From Hyphomicrobiales bacterium (GTDB lineage: Bacteria > Pseudomonadota > Alphaproteobacteria > Rhizobiales > Devosiaceae): a stretch of DNA of 18,284 bases. Position numbers and translations under genes: made by a program. This document shows positions 7,140 through 14,384 of this stretch, one piece after another. Below the pieces are notes generated by a model that was not told the DNA's origin, did not search any database, and saw only the letters and a program-made list of their open reading frames with translations. The stretch covers positions 1-18,284 of the forward strand of contig JALSJY010000118.1 of the NCBI GenBank assembly GCA_026989045.1, given 5' to 3'. Position 1 is the first letter of the stretch. The number at the start of each line of letters is the position of its first letter.

Positions 7140-8744
7140 ATGTTCGATACTCTTGGCGATCGTTTAGGTAATATTTTTAAAGGCCTTACAGGACGCGGCG
7201 CTCTTAGCGAAGCTGATGTAAACGCGGCCATGCGCGAAGTTAGACGCGCGCTAATTGAAGCCGATGTTTCCCTTGAAGTTGTGCGAGCATTTATAACGCA
7301 GGTGAGTGAGCGTGCGCTTGGCGCTGAGGTTACCAAGTCTATTACCCCCGGTCAGCAAGTCATTAAAATTGTGCATGACGAATTGGTGCGGGTGCTTGGA
7401 GAAGAAGCTGAACCGATTTCACTTGCCGCCACTCCCCCTGTTGGTATTTTAATGGTTGGTCTGCAAGGCTCTGGTAAAACTACCACCACCGCCAAACTTG
7501 CTAAACGCTTAAAAGAAAAACAAAATAAAAAAGTGCTAATGGCTTCGCTCGATACCCGCCGCCCTGCAGCACAAGAACAACTTAGAGTGTTAGGTGAGCA
7601 GATTGGCGTTAATACGCTTGAGATTATTGCCAAACAAGACCCAATAAAAATTGCTAAACGTGCCGCAAAAGAAGGCAAGCTTGGCGGTTATGATGTTTTG
7701 CTTCTTGATACGGCAGGCCGCACCCATATTGACGAAGAGATGATGGCTGAAACGGCCAAAATTAAAGATATTACCAACCCACATGAAGTTTTATTAGTAG
7801 TTGATGCGCTTACGGGACAAGATGCAATAAATCTTGCTCGCTCATTTGATGACAGGGTTGATATAAGCGGCATTGTTTTAACCAGAGTTGATGGCGATGG
7901 ACGTGGTGGCGCGGCGCTTTCAATGAAGGCGGCAACAGGCAAGCCCATTAAATTGATGGGCGTTGGCGAGAAAATGGATGCGCTAGAGGATTTTCACCCC
8001 TCACGCATTGCAGATAGAATTTTGGGCAAAGGCGATATTGTCTCATTAGTTGAAAAAGCCTCACAAACTGTTTCTGCCGGTGAAGCGGCAAAAATGGCCA
8101 AAAAGATGAAAAAAGGCAGCTTTGACCTTAATGATCTTAAAGCGCAACTCTTACAGATGAAAAAAATGGGCGGCATGGGGTCAATCATGGGCATGATGCC
8201 AGGTATGGGCAAAATGAAAAAAGCTATGGCAGGTGCTAATATTGATGAAAAAGTCTTTGATCGCCAAGTTGCTATCATTAACTCAATGACACCTAAAGAA
8301 CGCGCAACACCTGCTCTACTTAATGCCTCTCGACGTAAGCGAATTGCGGCTGGCTCTGGCACTCAGGTTTCTGAAATAAATAAGCTGATTAAACAACATC
8401 GCCAAATGGCCGACATGATGAAAAAAATGTCAAAAGGCGGCGGCATGGGCGCTCTTTCATCTATGATGGGTGGTGGGCAAATGCCTGCTGGCATGGGTGG
8501 CATGGCAGGAATGGGCGGCGGCGCTGGTATGCCAGACATGGATCCTGTTCAGCTTGAGCGTATGGCACAAGAAATGGGTATGGATCCAAATGCACTCTCA
8601 CAAGAATTGCCTCAAAAGCTACCAAAAGAACTACCAAGCGACTTTAAAAAACTAAAAAAACAAACTCCCTCATTACCTCTATTTGGCAAACCACAATTTC
8701 CTGGATTACCTGGACTTGGTGGCAATTCAAACAAGAAGAAATAA
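7140..8744 (+). CDS. ffh: Signal recognition particle protein Ffh
   Basis: This 534-aa SRP54 GTPase binds 4.5S RNA and signal sequences on nascent chains and docks with FtsY at the inner membrane. The N domain helices (residues 1-90) begin MFDTLGDRLGNIFKGL. The G domain has GLQGSGKTTTTAKLAKRL (~107), DTRRPAAQEQL, DTAGR, and TRVDGDGRGGAAL. The methionine-rich M domain (~325-435) contains MGSIMGMMPGMGKMKK and the RNA-binding helix-turn-helix SRRKRIAAGSGTQVSEINK (~394). A Gly/Met-rich stretch then leads to a Pro/Leu tail with FPGLPGLGG and terminal lysines, which makes the protein longer than the ~450-aa E. coli form, as in other alphaproteobacteria. The start ATG has only a weak purine-rich site (AGAAAGA). 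It is the first gene of the ffh-rpsP-rimM-trmD cluster. Confidence 0.97.
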   Translation: MFDTLGDRLGNIFKGLTGRGALSEADVNAAMREVRRALIEADVSLEVVRAFITQVSERALGAEVTKSITPGQQVIKIVHDELVRVLGEEAEPISLAATPPVGILMVGLQGSGKTTTTAKLAKRLKEKQNKKVLMASLDTRRPAAQEQLRVLGEQIGVNTLEIIAKQDPIKIAKRAAKEGKLGGYDVLLLDTAGRTHIDEEMMAETAKIKDITNPHEVLLVVDALTGQDAINLARSFDDRVDISGIVLTRVDGDGRGGAALSMKAATGKPIKLMGVGEKMDALEDFHPSRIADRILGKGDIVSLVEKASQTVSAGEAAKMAKKMKKGSFDLNDLKAQLLQMKKMGGMGSIMGMMPGMGKMKKAMAGANIDEKVFDRQVAIINSMTPKERATPALLNASRRKRIAAGSGTQVSEINKLIKQHRQMADMMKKMSKGGGMGALSSMMGGGQMPAGMGGMAGMGGGAGMPDMDPVQLERMAQEMGMDPNALSQELPQKLPKELPSDFKKLKKQTPSLPLFGKPQFPGLPGLGGNSNKKK

Positions 8745-8794
8745 CACAACTTAAATCAAATCAAACTTATAAAAACCTTAAAGGAAATATAACA

Positions 8795-9205
8795 ATGGCT
8801 CTAAAAATTCGTCTTGCCCGTGCTGGCTCAAAGAAACGTCCATATTATCACATCGTAATTGCTGATGCTCGCGCACCACGTGATGGCCGTTTTATTGAGC
8901 GTATTGGCTCTTATAATCCAATGTTACCAAAAGATAGCGGCGAGCGTGTAAAGCTTGACGTTGAACGTGCAAAACATTGGCTTTCAGTTGGCGCACAAGC
9001 AACAGATCGTGTTGCTCGTTTTCTTGATGCTGAGGGTCTTTTAAAACGCACAAAACGCAACAACCCTAAAAAGGGTGAACCAGGTGCTAAAGCAAAAGAA
9101 CGCGCTGAAGAAAAAGCACAGGCTGAATTAGATGCAAAAGCTGCGGCAGAAGAAGCTGCAAATGCCCCTAAAGAAGAAGCTGTTGCTGAAGAAGCGTCTT
9201 CATAA
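8795..9205 (+). CDS. rpsP: 30S ribosomal protein S16 (bS16) with Ala/Glu-rich tail
   Basis: S16 is a small-subunit protein needed for 16S rRNA folding during 30S assembly. Residues 1-80 are typical: MALKIRLARAGSKKRPYY at the start, then ADARAPRDGRFIERIGSYNP, and VERAKHWLSVGAQATDRV. The remaining ~55 residues form a low-complexity tail, first Lys/Arg-rich then Ala/Glu-rich, as commonly seen in alphaproteobacterial S16; E. coli S16 has only ~82 residues. A strong Shine-Dalgarno AAGGA (8781-8785) lies 9 nt before the ATG. The 50-bp gap after ffh suggests co-transcription. It is followed after 3 nt by rimM. Confidence 0.97.
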   Translation: MALKIRLARAGSKKRPYYHIVIADARAPRDGRFIERIGSYNPMLPKDSGERVKLDVERAKHWLSVGAQATDRVARFLDAEGLLKRTKRNNPKKGEPGAKAKERAEEKAQAELDAKAAAEEAANAPKEEAVAEEASS

Positions 9206-9208
9206 ATA

Positions 9209-9823
9209 ATGAGCAAAAAAGCCTCAGATAAAAATACAGATAATTCTGTTACCATGGGCCGCCAAATTCTTATGGGTAGGATTGGTGCGGCTCATGGTGT
9301 TAAAGGCTCTGTGCGAGTTAAAAGCTTTAGCGCTGATGTGCTTGACCTTGGTAAATATGGCGCCCTTCATGATAAGAGTGGCAATATTTATACTATTAAA
9401 AATATCCGCCCACAAAAAACCGTGACAATTGTGCGCTTTAATGAAATTACCAGCCGCGATAAAGCCGAAACGCTCAACGGGGTTGAATTATTCATTGAGC
9501 GTGAGAAATTACCATCTAACCTTAAAGAAGAAGAATTTTATATTTCTGATATGGTTGGCATGGACGTGCTTGATGAGAATAAAAAACAAATCGGCACAAT
9601 TATTGATATGCCAAATTTTGGTGCAGGTGATTTAGTTGAAATTGCCCCCATTAAAGAGGGTGGCGGCTTTAGTGAAGACACATATTATATAGAATTTACT
9701 AAACATAACGTGCCAACAATTGACTTTGAAAAACATTTTATCACAATCATTCCCCCGCTTGAAATAAGCGAGAATGACATTAAAATTGATGAAAAGATTG
9801 ATGAAGGGCAAAATGAGCAATAG
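9209..9823 (+). CDS. rimM: 16S rRNA processing / 30S maturation factor RimM
   Basis: RimM binds ribosomal protein S19 and assists maturation of the 30S head. Its placement right after rpsP is classic. The N-terminal RimM domain starts at MGRIGAAHGVKGSVRVKSF. The PRC-barrel domain follows with EEEFYISDMVGMDVLDENK, IGTIIDMPNFGAGDLVEI and the HFITIIPPL segment. The ORF start at 9209 gives 204 aa, but the first ~15-21 residues are polar and not family-like, so ATG 9254 or 9272 (about 189 or 183 aa) is also possible. ATG 9209 lies 3 nt after the rpsP stop, which suits translational coupling even though no clear Shine-Dalgarno is seen. The C-terminal tail is Asp/Glu/Lys-rich. The gene end overlaps the trmD start. 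Confidence 0.93.
   Translation: MSKKASDKNTDNSVTMGRQILMGRIGAAHGVKGSVRVKSFSADVLDLGKYGALHDKSGNIYTIKNIRPQKTVTIVRFNEITSRDKAETLNGVELFIEREKLPSNLKEEEFYISDMVGMDVLDENKKQIGTIIDMPNFGAGDLVEIAPIKEGGGFSEDTYYIEFTKHNVPTIDFEKHFITIIPPLEISENDIKIDEKIDEGQNEQ
9804..9808 (+). promoter_or_regulatory. Shine-Dalgarno deciding the trmD start
   Basis: AAGGG at 9804-9808 precedes the ATG at 9813 by 4 nt and lies inside the rimM 3' end. The upstream in-frame ATG at 9774 would add residues without family similarity. Confidence 0.5.
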
Positions 9824-10505
9824 CCCATTTAAAGCTTCAATCATCACCTTGTTTCCTGAGCTGTTTCCTGGGCCATTAGGCACTTCAGTTATCGGGCGAG
9901 GTCTTAAAGAAAATTTATGGGCGCTTGAGGCCATAAATTTACGCGACTTTGCTTTAGATAAACATCGCTCGGTTGATGACACACCAGCAGGGGGTGGCGC
10001 TGGTTTGGTGCTAAAGCCTGATGTGTTAGCGCGCGCCATAGATTTTACCTCACCGAAAAATGATACTCGCCCACGCTATTTATTAAGCCCACGAGGCAAG
10101 CCTTTAACGCAAAATTTAGCGCATGAGTTAAGCAAAAGATCAGGAGTTGTTTTAATTTGCGGCCGCTTTGAGGGAATTGACCAAAGGGTGATAAAAAGCC
10201 GTAATTTAATAGAAATATCTATTGGTGACTATGTGCTGGCAGGAGGGGAAGTGGCAGCAATGGTAATGCTTGAAGCCATAACTCGCCTCATTCCGGGTGT
10301 GCTTGGCTCAAGCGAAAGCTCTAAAGAAGAAAGCTTTGAAAATGGCCTGCTAGAATATGACCAATATACCAGACCAGTAGATTTTGAGGGGCAGAAAATT
10401 CCAGAAATACTAACCTCAGGCGATCATAAAAAAATTAAACAATGGCGATTTGAGCAAAGCAAAAAATTCACCAAATCCCGCCGCCCTGACTTATTAAAAA
10501 AATAA
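9813..10505 (+). CDS. trmD: tRNA (guanine-N1)-methyltransferase TrmD
   Basis: TrmD uses S-adenosylmethionine to methylate G37 next to the anticodon, preventing +1 frameshifts. The knotted SPOUT methyltransferase motifs are present: SIITLFPELFPG at the N-terminus, DDTPAGGGAGLVLKPD, LLSPRGKPL, CGRFEGIDQRVI, SIGDYVLAGGEVAAMVM, then PGVLG and GLLEYDQYTRP. From the ATG at 9813 the protein has 230 aa, a normal length. This start overlaps the rimM stop by 11 nt and has its own AAGGG. An in-frame ATG at 9774 gives 243 aa but begins with unrelated Lys/Met-rich residues. In many bacteria rplS follows; here the next gene is a convergent PIN-domain gene whose stop begins one base away, so trmD closes this operon. 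Confidence 0.96.
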   Translation: MSNSPFKASIITLFPELFPGPLGTSVIGRGLKENLWALEAINLRDFALDKHRSVDDTPAGGGAGLVLKPDVLARAIDFTSPKNDTRPRYLLSPRGKPLTQNLAHELSKRSGVVLICGRFEGIDQRVIKSRNLIEISIGDYVLAGGEVAAMVMLEAITRLIPGVLGSSESSKEESFENGLLEYDQYTRPVDFEGQKIPEILTSGDHKKIKQWRFEQSKKFTKSRRPDLLKK

Positions 10506-10506
10506 A

Positions 10507-10965
10507 TCAAACATTTAAACTTGATTGTCGCTCTTCCTTTGGCTCTCTAATTAACAATAAAGGGCTTCCAACTGTTCCACTTTTTGAAATCAACTTTTTA
10601 TCAAATGTTTCAAGAGCATCAACCTTCAAATGAATTGCAGTAGAAACATGAATTGCATCTTTAGGTTTTATATTATTATTCCAAACATAAAGTTGAGCAT
10701 TTTCTGCAATTTTTCGAGTTACATTGTTTACCCTAATAAATGATCGTCTAAAAAACTTTTGTATTATATCTGCATCTTCTTGTGAAATTTTACTATCATT
10801 ACGCATCCACAAAACTTCTGCCAAAGTAAGCGCAGAGGTAATAATTAGCACTTCACCACGCTCAGCCCTTTTTATAACTCCGTCACATTTTTCAGCTTTA
10901 TTAGGCTCATTTTTAAAAAACCCTAAGAAACAATCACTATCCCAATATATTTTTTCTACACTCAT
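10507..10965 (-). CDS. PIN-domain protein, VapC-like putative toxin nuclease
   Basis: This 152-aa single-domain PIN protein belongs to the family of Mg2+-dependent ribonucleases that includes VapC toxins. The expected acidic residues are visible: D9 (and D11) in YWDSDCFLGFF, E50 in TLAEVLW, D103 in PKDAIHVSTA and D122 in ETFDKKLI. The order and spacing fit a four-acid active site. The ATG at 10963-10965 shares one base with the TAA of the upstream gene (TAATG), so the two are translationally coupled, as in many toxin-antitoxin pairs. The 3' end abuts trmD head-on. Target RNA and toxicity cannot be read from sequence. A non-toxin PIN nuclease remains possible. Confidence 0.85.
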   Translation of the reverse strand: MSVEKIYWDSDCFLGFFKNEPNKAEKCDGVIKRAERGEVLIITSALTLAEVLWMRNDSKISQEDADIIQKFFRRSFIRVNNVTRKIAENAQLYVWNNNIKPKDAIHVSTAIHLKVDALETFDKKLISKSGTVGSPLLLIREPKEERQSSLNV

Positions 10966-11693
10966 TAGGAAGCCATAATCCCTCTAACATCTGCAGCAGA
11001 GGGAAGGTCACTATCCTCTGGCAACACATCAATTTGAAATGCCTTAATAGATATTGGCGTCCCATCTTTTCGGTAGTGAATCTTTCCTTCAACCTCAACA
11101 CGCCGTCTAAAGCTAGATAAAACTTCTTCAATCATGCTTTCTGGCACAACACAATTTATAGATTTTGGATATAAAAAATCTTTTATTTTAATTCTAAGAG
11201 AACCAGAAGCATCTTGGATAGCCTCTAGCCTTCCTTCAAGGGTTCCAAAATCATAATAATCACTTTGCCAATCTTCAATAATTATTTTGGAAATTCCAGC
11301 GCCAATAGATATTGGCTCTTTTTTTACCCAAATATTAATCTTTTTTCGTTCAGAAAGCTCAGAAAGCTTCTTTAAATACCCCGTCCCTTTTTCAGAAAGG
11401 CCTGCCCGCTTAATATCTCCACTAGCGAGTGCATTTATAGCAAATTTAGCTTTTTTATAAATCATCGTTAGTCTGGAATTTGGTGCTTCTGCATTTGGCT
11501 CAACACCAACTAAACTGCTACCTTCTTTAACTTTTACAATCCAACTGATCTCAGCGCCATCACCTTTTTGTGCTTCTGTTATTTCATTTACATAGCCAAA
11601 AAAATTACGAACAGCCGCAACAAATTCATCTGGAGCAAGGTCATCTCCAAGATCAATAGTCAGATCAGTAGGTATTTGGTCTGCTTTTGCCAT
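10965..11693 (-). CDS. Unrecognised 242-aa protein paired with PIN gene (putative antitoxin)
   Basis: I do not recognise a named family. It has no signal peptide or membrane segment. Residues 1-115 look alpha/beta, with an acidic N-terminus (LTIDLGDDLAPDEFVAAVRN) and ISWIVKVKEGSSLVGVEPN at 49-67. Residues ~118-225 are strongly beta-patterned, with GTLEGRLEAIQD (150-161), LRIKIKDF, SINCVVPE and RRVEVEGKIHYRKDGTP (196-212), suggesting a small beta-barrel such as an OB or SH3-like fold (inference). The AGGAG Shine-Dalgarno 6 nt upstream of the ATG is the strongest in the window. The stop overlaps the PIN ATG. Order, coupling and strong translation suit an antitoxin, but at 242 aa it is much larger than the usual 70-100-aa VapB and shows no obvious ribbon-helix-helix, AbrB or HTH domain. 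Confidence 0.7.
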   Translation of the reverse strand: MAKADQIPTDLTIDLGDDLAPDEFVAAVRNFFGYVNEITEAQKGDGAEISWIVKVKEGSSLVGVEPNAEAPNSRLTMIYKKAKFAINALASGDIKRAGLSEKGTGYLKKLSELSERKKINIWVKKEPISIGAGISKIIIEDWQSDYYDFGTLEGRLEAIQDASGSLRIKIKDFLYPKSINCVVPESMIEEVLSSFRRRVEVEGKIHYRKDGTPISIKAFQIDVLPEDSDLPSAADVRGIMAS

Positions 11694-11698
11694 TTTTT

Positions 11699-11749
11699 GC
11701 TCCTTTCTAACTTTATCTTATGATAACGGCTACCTGTTGTATATGAAAA
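11699..11749 (-). promoter_or_regulatory. Candidate promoter, operator palindrome and RBS of the PIN module
   Basis: Read on the minus strand, TTTTCA (plus 11744-11749) and TATCAT (plus 11720-11725) are 18 bp apart and could be -35 and -10. The -10 lies inside the inverted repeat TTATC-ATAA-GATAA (plus 11713-11726), a plausible operator for autoregulation. AGGAG follows 6 nt before the start codon. The module is 67 bp from the trpS stop, so it may also be read from the trpS operon. Confidence 0.35.
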
Positions 11750-11760
11750 CTATAAATCTT

Positions 11761-12765
11761 CTATTTCACAAAGCCAATAATATCACGCACCTGTTTCATA
11801 TTCTCTTTTGCAATGATTGAGGCTCGCTCTGCTCCATCGCGCAAAATATCTTCAATTTGTTTTGGGTCATCAAGATAGCGCGCCATTTCTTTGTTCATTG
11901 GCGCTAGTTTTTCAACTGCAAGTTCAGCTAAAGCAGGTTTAAAAACTCCAAAACCCTGCCCACCAAATTCACTTAAAATATCTTGCTTTGAGCGCCCAGA
12001 AAGTGAGGCAAAAATCCCAACTAGATTGTCCGCCTCTGGCCGATCCTTTAAACCAGCCTCTTCACTTGGTAGAGGCTCAGGATCAGATTTTGCTTTTTTG
12101 ATTTTCTTAGCAATCCTATCAGCATCATCAGTTAAAGAAATGCGCGATAAATCTGAGGGGTCAGAAGATGACATTTTTTTAGACCCATCACGAAGCGACA
12201 TAATGCGCGCGGCAGAGCCTGCAATTAACGGCTCAGTGATTGGAAAAAAATCAATTTTAAAATCATTATTAAACTTTGCCGCAATATCGCGAGTAAGCTC
12301 AAGATGCTGTTTTTGATCGTCACCAACTGGCACATGAGTTGCCTTATATAATAAAATATCAGCCGCCATAAGCGCAGGATAAGCAAACAAACCAAGCGAG
12401 ACTTTTTCAGAATTTTTACCCGCCTTATCTTTAAATTGCGTCATGCGGCTCATCCAGCCCATGCGTGCCACACAATTAAAAACCCAAGCTAATTCCGTAT
12501 GTTCAACAACCTGACTTTGATTAAAAATAATTGATTTTTTAGGATCAATCCCCGCCGCCAAATAGGCAGCCGCAACTTCTAATGTTGAGCGATGTAATTT
12601 TTTTGGGTCTTGCCACACGGTAATGGCGTGCATATCAACCACACAATAAATGCAATCATGCGTATTTTGCAAAGGCACAAAGCGTTTTATTGCCCCTAAA
12701 TAATTACCCAAATGCAAATCACCTGAAGGCTGAATGCCAGAAAAAACTCGATCAGAAAAAGCCAT
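11761..12765 (-). CDS. trpS: Tryptophanyl-tRNA synthetase
   Basis: This 334-aa class Ic synthetase charges tRNA-Trp. The Rossmann-fold signature is SGIQPSGDLHLGNYLGA, with HLGN as the HIGH motif (~18-21). Further family elements are VVDMHAIT, LLYKATHVPVGDDQKQHLE, and MSLRDGSKKMSSSDPSD, where the second signature reads KMSSS rather than the usual bacterial KMSKS (~196-200). The C-terminal helical part has KDRPEADNLVGI, FGGQGFGVFKPALAEL and ends normally. An AGGA-type site precedes the ATG. It lies 57 nt downstream of murJ in the same orientation, continuing the mutS-glnD-murJ-trpS order known from rhizobia, and is followed by the PIN module. Length and motifs indicate an intact enzyme. Confidence 0.97.
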   Translation of the reverse strand: MAFSDRVFSGIQPSGDLHLGNYLGAIKRFVPLQNTHDCIYCVVDMHAITVWQDPKKLHRSTLEVAAAYLAAGIDPKKSIIFNQSQVVEHTELAWVFNCVARMGWMSRMTQFKDKAGKNSEKVSLGLFAYPALMAADILLYKATHVPVGDDQKQHLELTRDIAAKFNNDFKIDFFPITEPLIAGSAARIMSLRDGSKKMSSSDPSDLSRISLTDDADRIAKKIKKAKSDPEPLPSEEAGLKDRPEADNLVGIFASLSGRSKQDILSEFGGQGFGVFKPALAELAVEKLAPMNKEMARYLDDPKQIEDILRDGAERASIIAKENMKQVRDIIGFVK

Positions 12766-12822
12766 TATTTTATCCTATAATTTTATTATAAACTTATTGG
12801 AGCAATGAGAGAAAAATTTCAA

Positions 12823-14382
12823 CTAACTTCTTTTCAAAGCCGTAAAAATCTGCCCTATATTTTGCACCTTAAAAATATGAATGACGATAAAATAAGCAAC
12901 TGCTCCAATACCAATCACCCCACCAAGCGAAATTATTTGTAATAAGAAACCATTTTCACCCGCTAATAATAATTTAAAGACATTAGCTAAACCAATTAAC
13001 AAAATTGCTAAAGCAACAGAAATTATAATCATCAAAATATATTTTTTAATCTGGCTAAATGAAAGCTGATAATGACCACGCCTAGATAGAGTGAAAATCA
13101 ATAGGCTAACATTAACCCATGCCGCAATAGAGGTAGCAATAGCTATACCAACATGTTGCAAAATAGGAAAAAGCGCTAAGCTAAGGCTGATGTTTACGAT
13201 AACAGAAATAATTGCAAAATAGGTTGGGGTTTTTGTGTCATCACGGGCAAAAAACCCTGGTTGAAATAATTTAATCAACACAAATGCAGGAAGACCAAAA
13301 GAAAAAGCAATTAAAGCATTTGATGTTAAAATTGTCGCTTGGGCATCAAAAGCTCCTCGCTCAAATAAAGTAGAAATTATTGGGTGCGCCAAAGCAATTA
13401 AACCAGCCGTTGCTGGCAGACAAAGCAACAGGGCAAATAACAATGATTGATCCATTACAACCTGTGCTTGCTCAAATCGCTTTCCTTTTAAGTGGCGTGA
13501 TAGTTCAGGCAGCAAAACCACTCCAATTGCAATGCCAATTAAACCAAGCGGCAATTGATATAGACGATCTGCATAATATAAAATTGATATTGCCCCACCA
13601 GCGGTTGAGGCAATTATTGTCCCGATGAAAAGATTTATCTGAGTTACACCGCCGCTTAACACTACAGGGAGCGCCAAGAGCCAGAATTTTTTTACATCTT
13701 TGTCCAATCTTGGGAAGGTAAATTTTGGCAAAAAACCCATTTTTCTAACCGCCCAATACACCAAAAGAAATTGCGCCACCCCAGCAATGACAATGCCAAT
13801 GGCCAGCCAAAAACCAGCTGTTTTTGCATCAGCATTAGCAATAAAAACCAAGACGATCAAAAATCCAATTAAAACAATATTTAACAAAACTGGGGCAAAT
13901 GCCGCCGCTAAAAACTTACCCATTCCATTAAGTATAGCGCCATAAGCTGCCATAAGTGACATAGCCGCTAAATAGGGGAAACAAATTCTAGTAAGCAGCA
14001 CGGTAAATTCAAATTTTTCTTTATCCGCAACAAAACCTGGCACAAATAATTTCATCAGGCTTGGCATAAATATTATAGCTAAAACTGTTAAAATCAATAA
14101 AACCACCACCAGCCATGAGATTATTCTGCCAGCTAATAATTTTGCCTCTTCCTCACCCTGCTGCTCCAAGCTTTTTGCAAACATAGGAATGAAAGCGGCA
14201 TTAAAAGCCCCTTCTGCAAAAATTCTTCTAAATAGGTTTGGAAATCTAAAGGCCGCAAAAAAAGCATCTGCGGCTAAGCCTGTGCCAAGCACACTAGCCA
14301 TTAAAATATCACGCACAAAGCCCAATATTCTAGATAGCAATGTCATTGCGCCTACATTAAAAAAATTCTTATAAAGGCTCAT
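12823..14382 (-). CDS. murJ: Lipid II flippase MurJ (MviN)
   Basis: This 519-aa polytopic membrane protein of the MOP superfamily moves the peptidoglycan precursor lipid II across the inner membrane. About 13-14 hydrophobic helices can be traced. Functionally important charges known from E. coli MurJ align at the same residue numbers: R18 and R24 in LSRILGFVRD, D39 in AADAFF and R52 in NLFRRIFAEGAF. The central-cavity Arg is in YYADRLYQLPLGLIGIAIG. Other family hallmarks are FARDDTKTPTYFA and FERGAFDAQAT. The ATG at 14382 lies 2 nt after the glnD stop, giving tight coupling although no strong Shine-Dalgarno is seen. Pairing of glnD with murJ is a common alphaproteobacterial arrangement. Confidence 0.97.
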   Translation of the reverse strand: MSLYKNFFNVGAMTLLSRILGFVRDILMASVLGTGLAADAFFAAFRFPNLFRRIFAEGAFNAAFIPMFAKSLEQQGEEEAKLLAGRIISWLVVVLLILTVLAIIFMPSLMKLFVPGFVADKEKFEFTVLLTRICFPYLAAMSLMAAYGAILNGMGKFLAAAFAPVLLNIVLIGFLIVLVFIANADAKTAGFWLAIGIVIAGVAQFLLVYWAVRKMGFLPKFTFPRLDKDVKKFWLLALPVVLSGGVTQINLFIGTIIASTAGGAISILYYADRLYQLPLGLIGIAIGVVLLPELSRHLKGKRFEQAQVVMDQSLLFALLLCLPATAGLIALAHPIISTLFERGAFDAQATILTSNALIAFSFGLPAFVLIKLFQPGFFARDDTKTPTYFAIISVIVNISLSLALFPILQHVGIAIATSIAAWVNVSLLIFTLSRRGHYQLSFSQIKKYILMIIISVALAILLIGLANVFKLLLAGENGFLLQIISLGGVIGIGAVAYFIVIHIFKVQNIGQIFTALKRS

Positions 14383-14384
14383 TA

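Noticed and set aside
9774..9812. Upstream in-frame ATG start for trmD
   Set aside because: Adds 13 Lys/Met-rich residues not seen in the family; the ATG at 9813 has AAGGG and normal protein length.
10505..10526. AATCAA/TTGATT inverted repeat at the trmD-PIN junction
   Set aside because: AT-only-like short stem lying in coding sequence of the PIN gene, without a T run in either direction; weak as a terminator.
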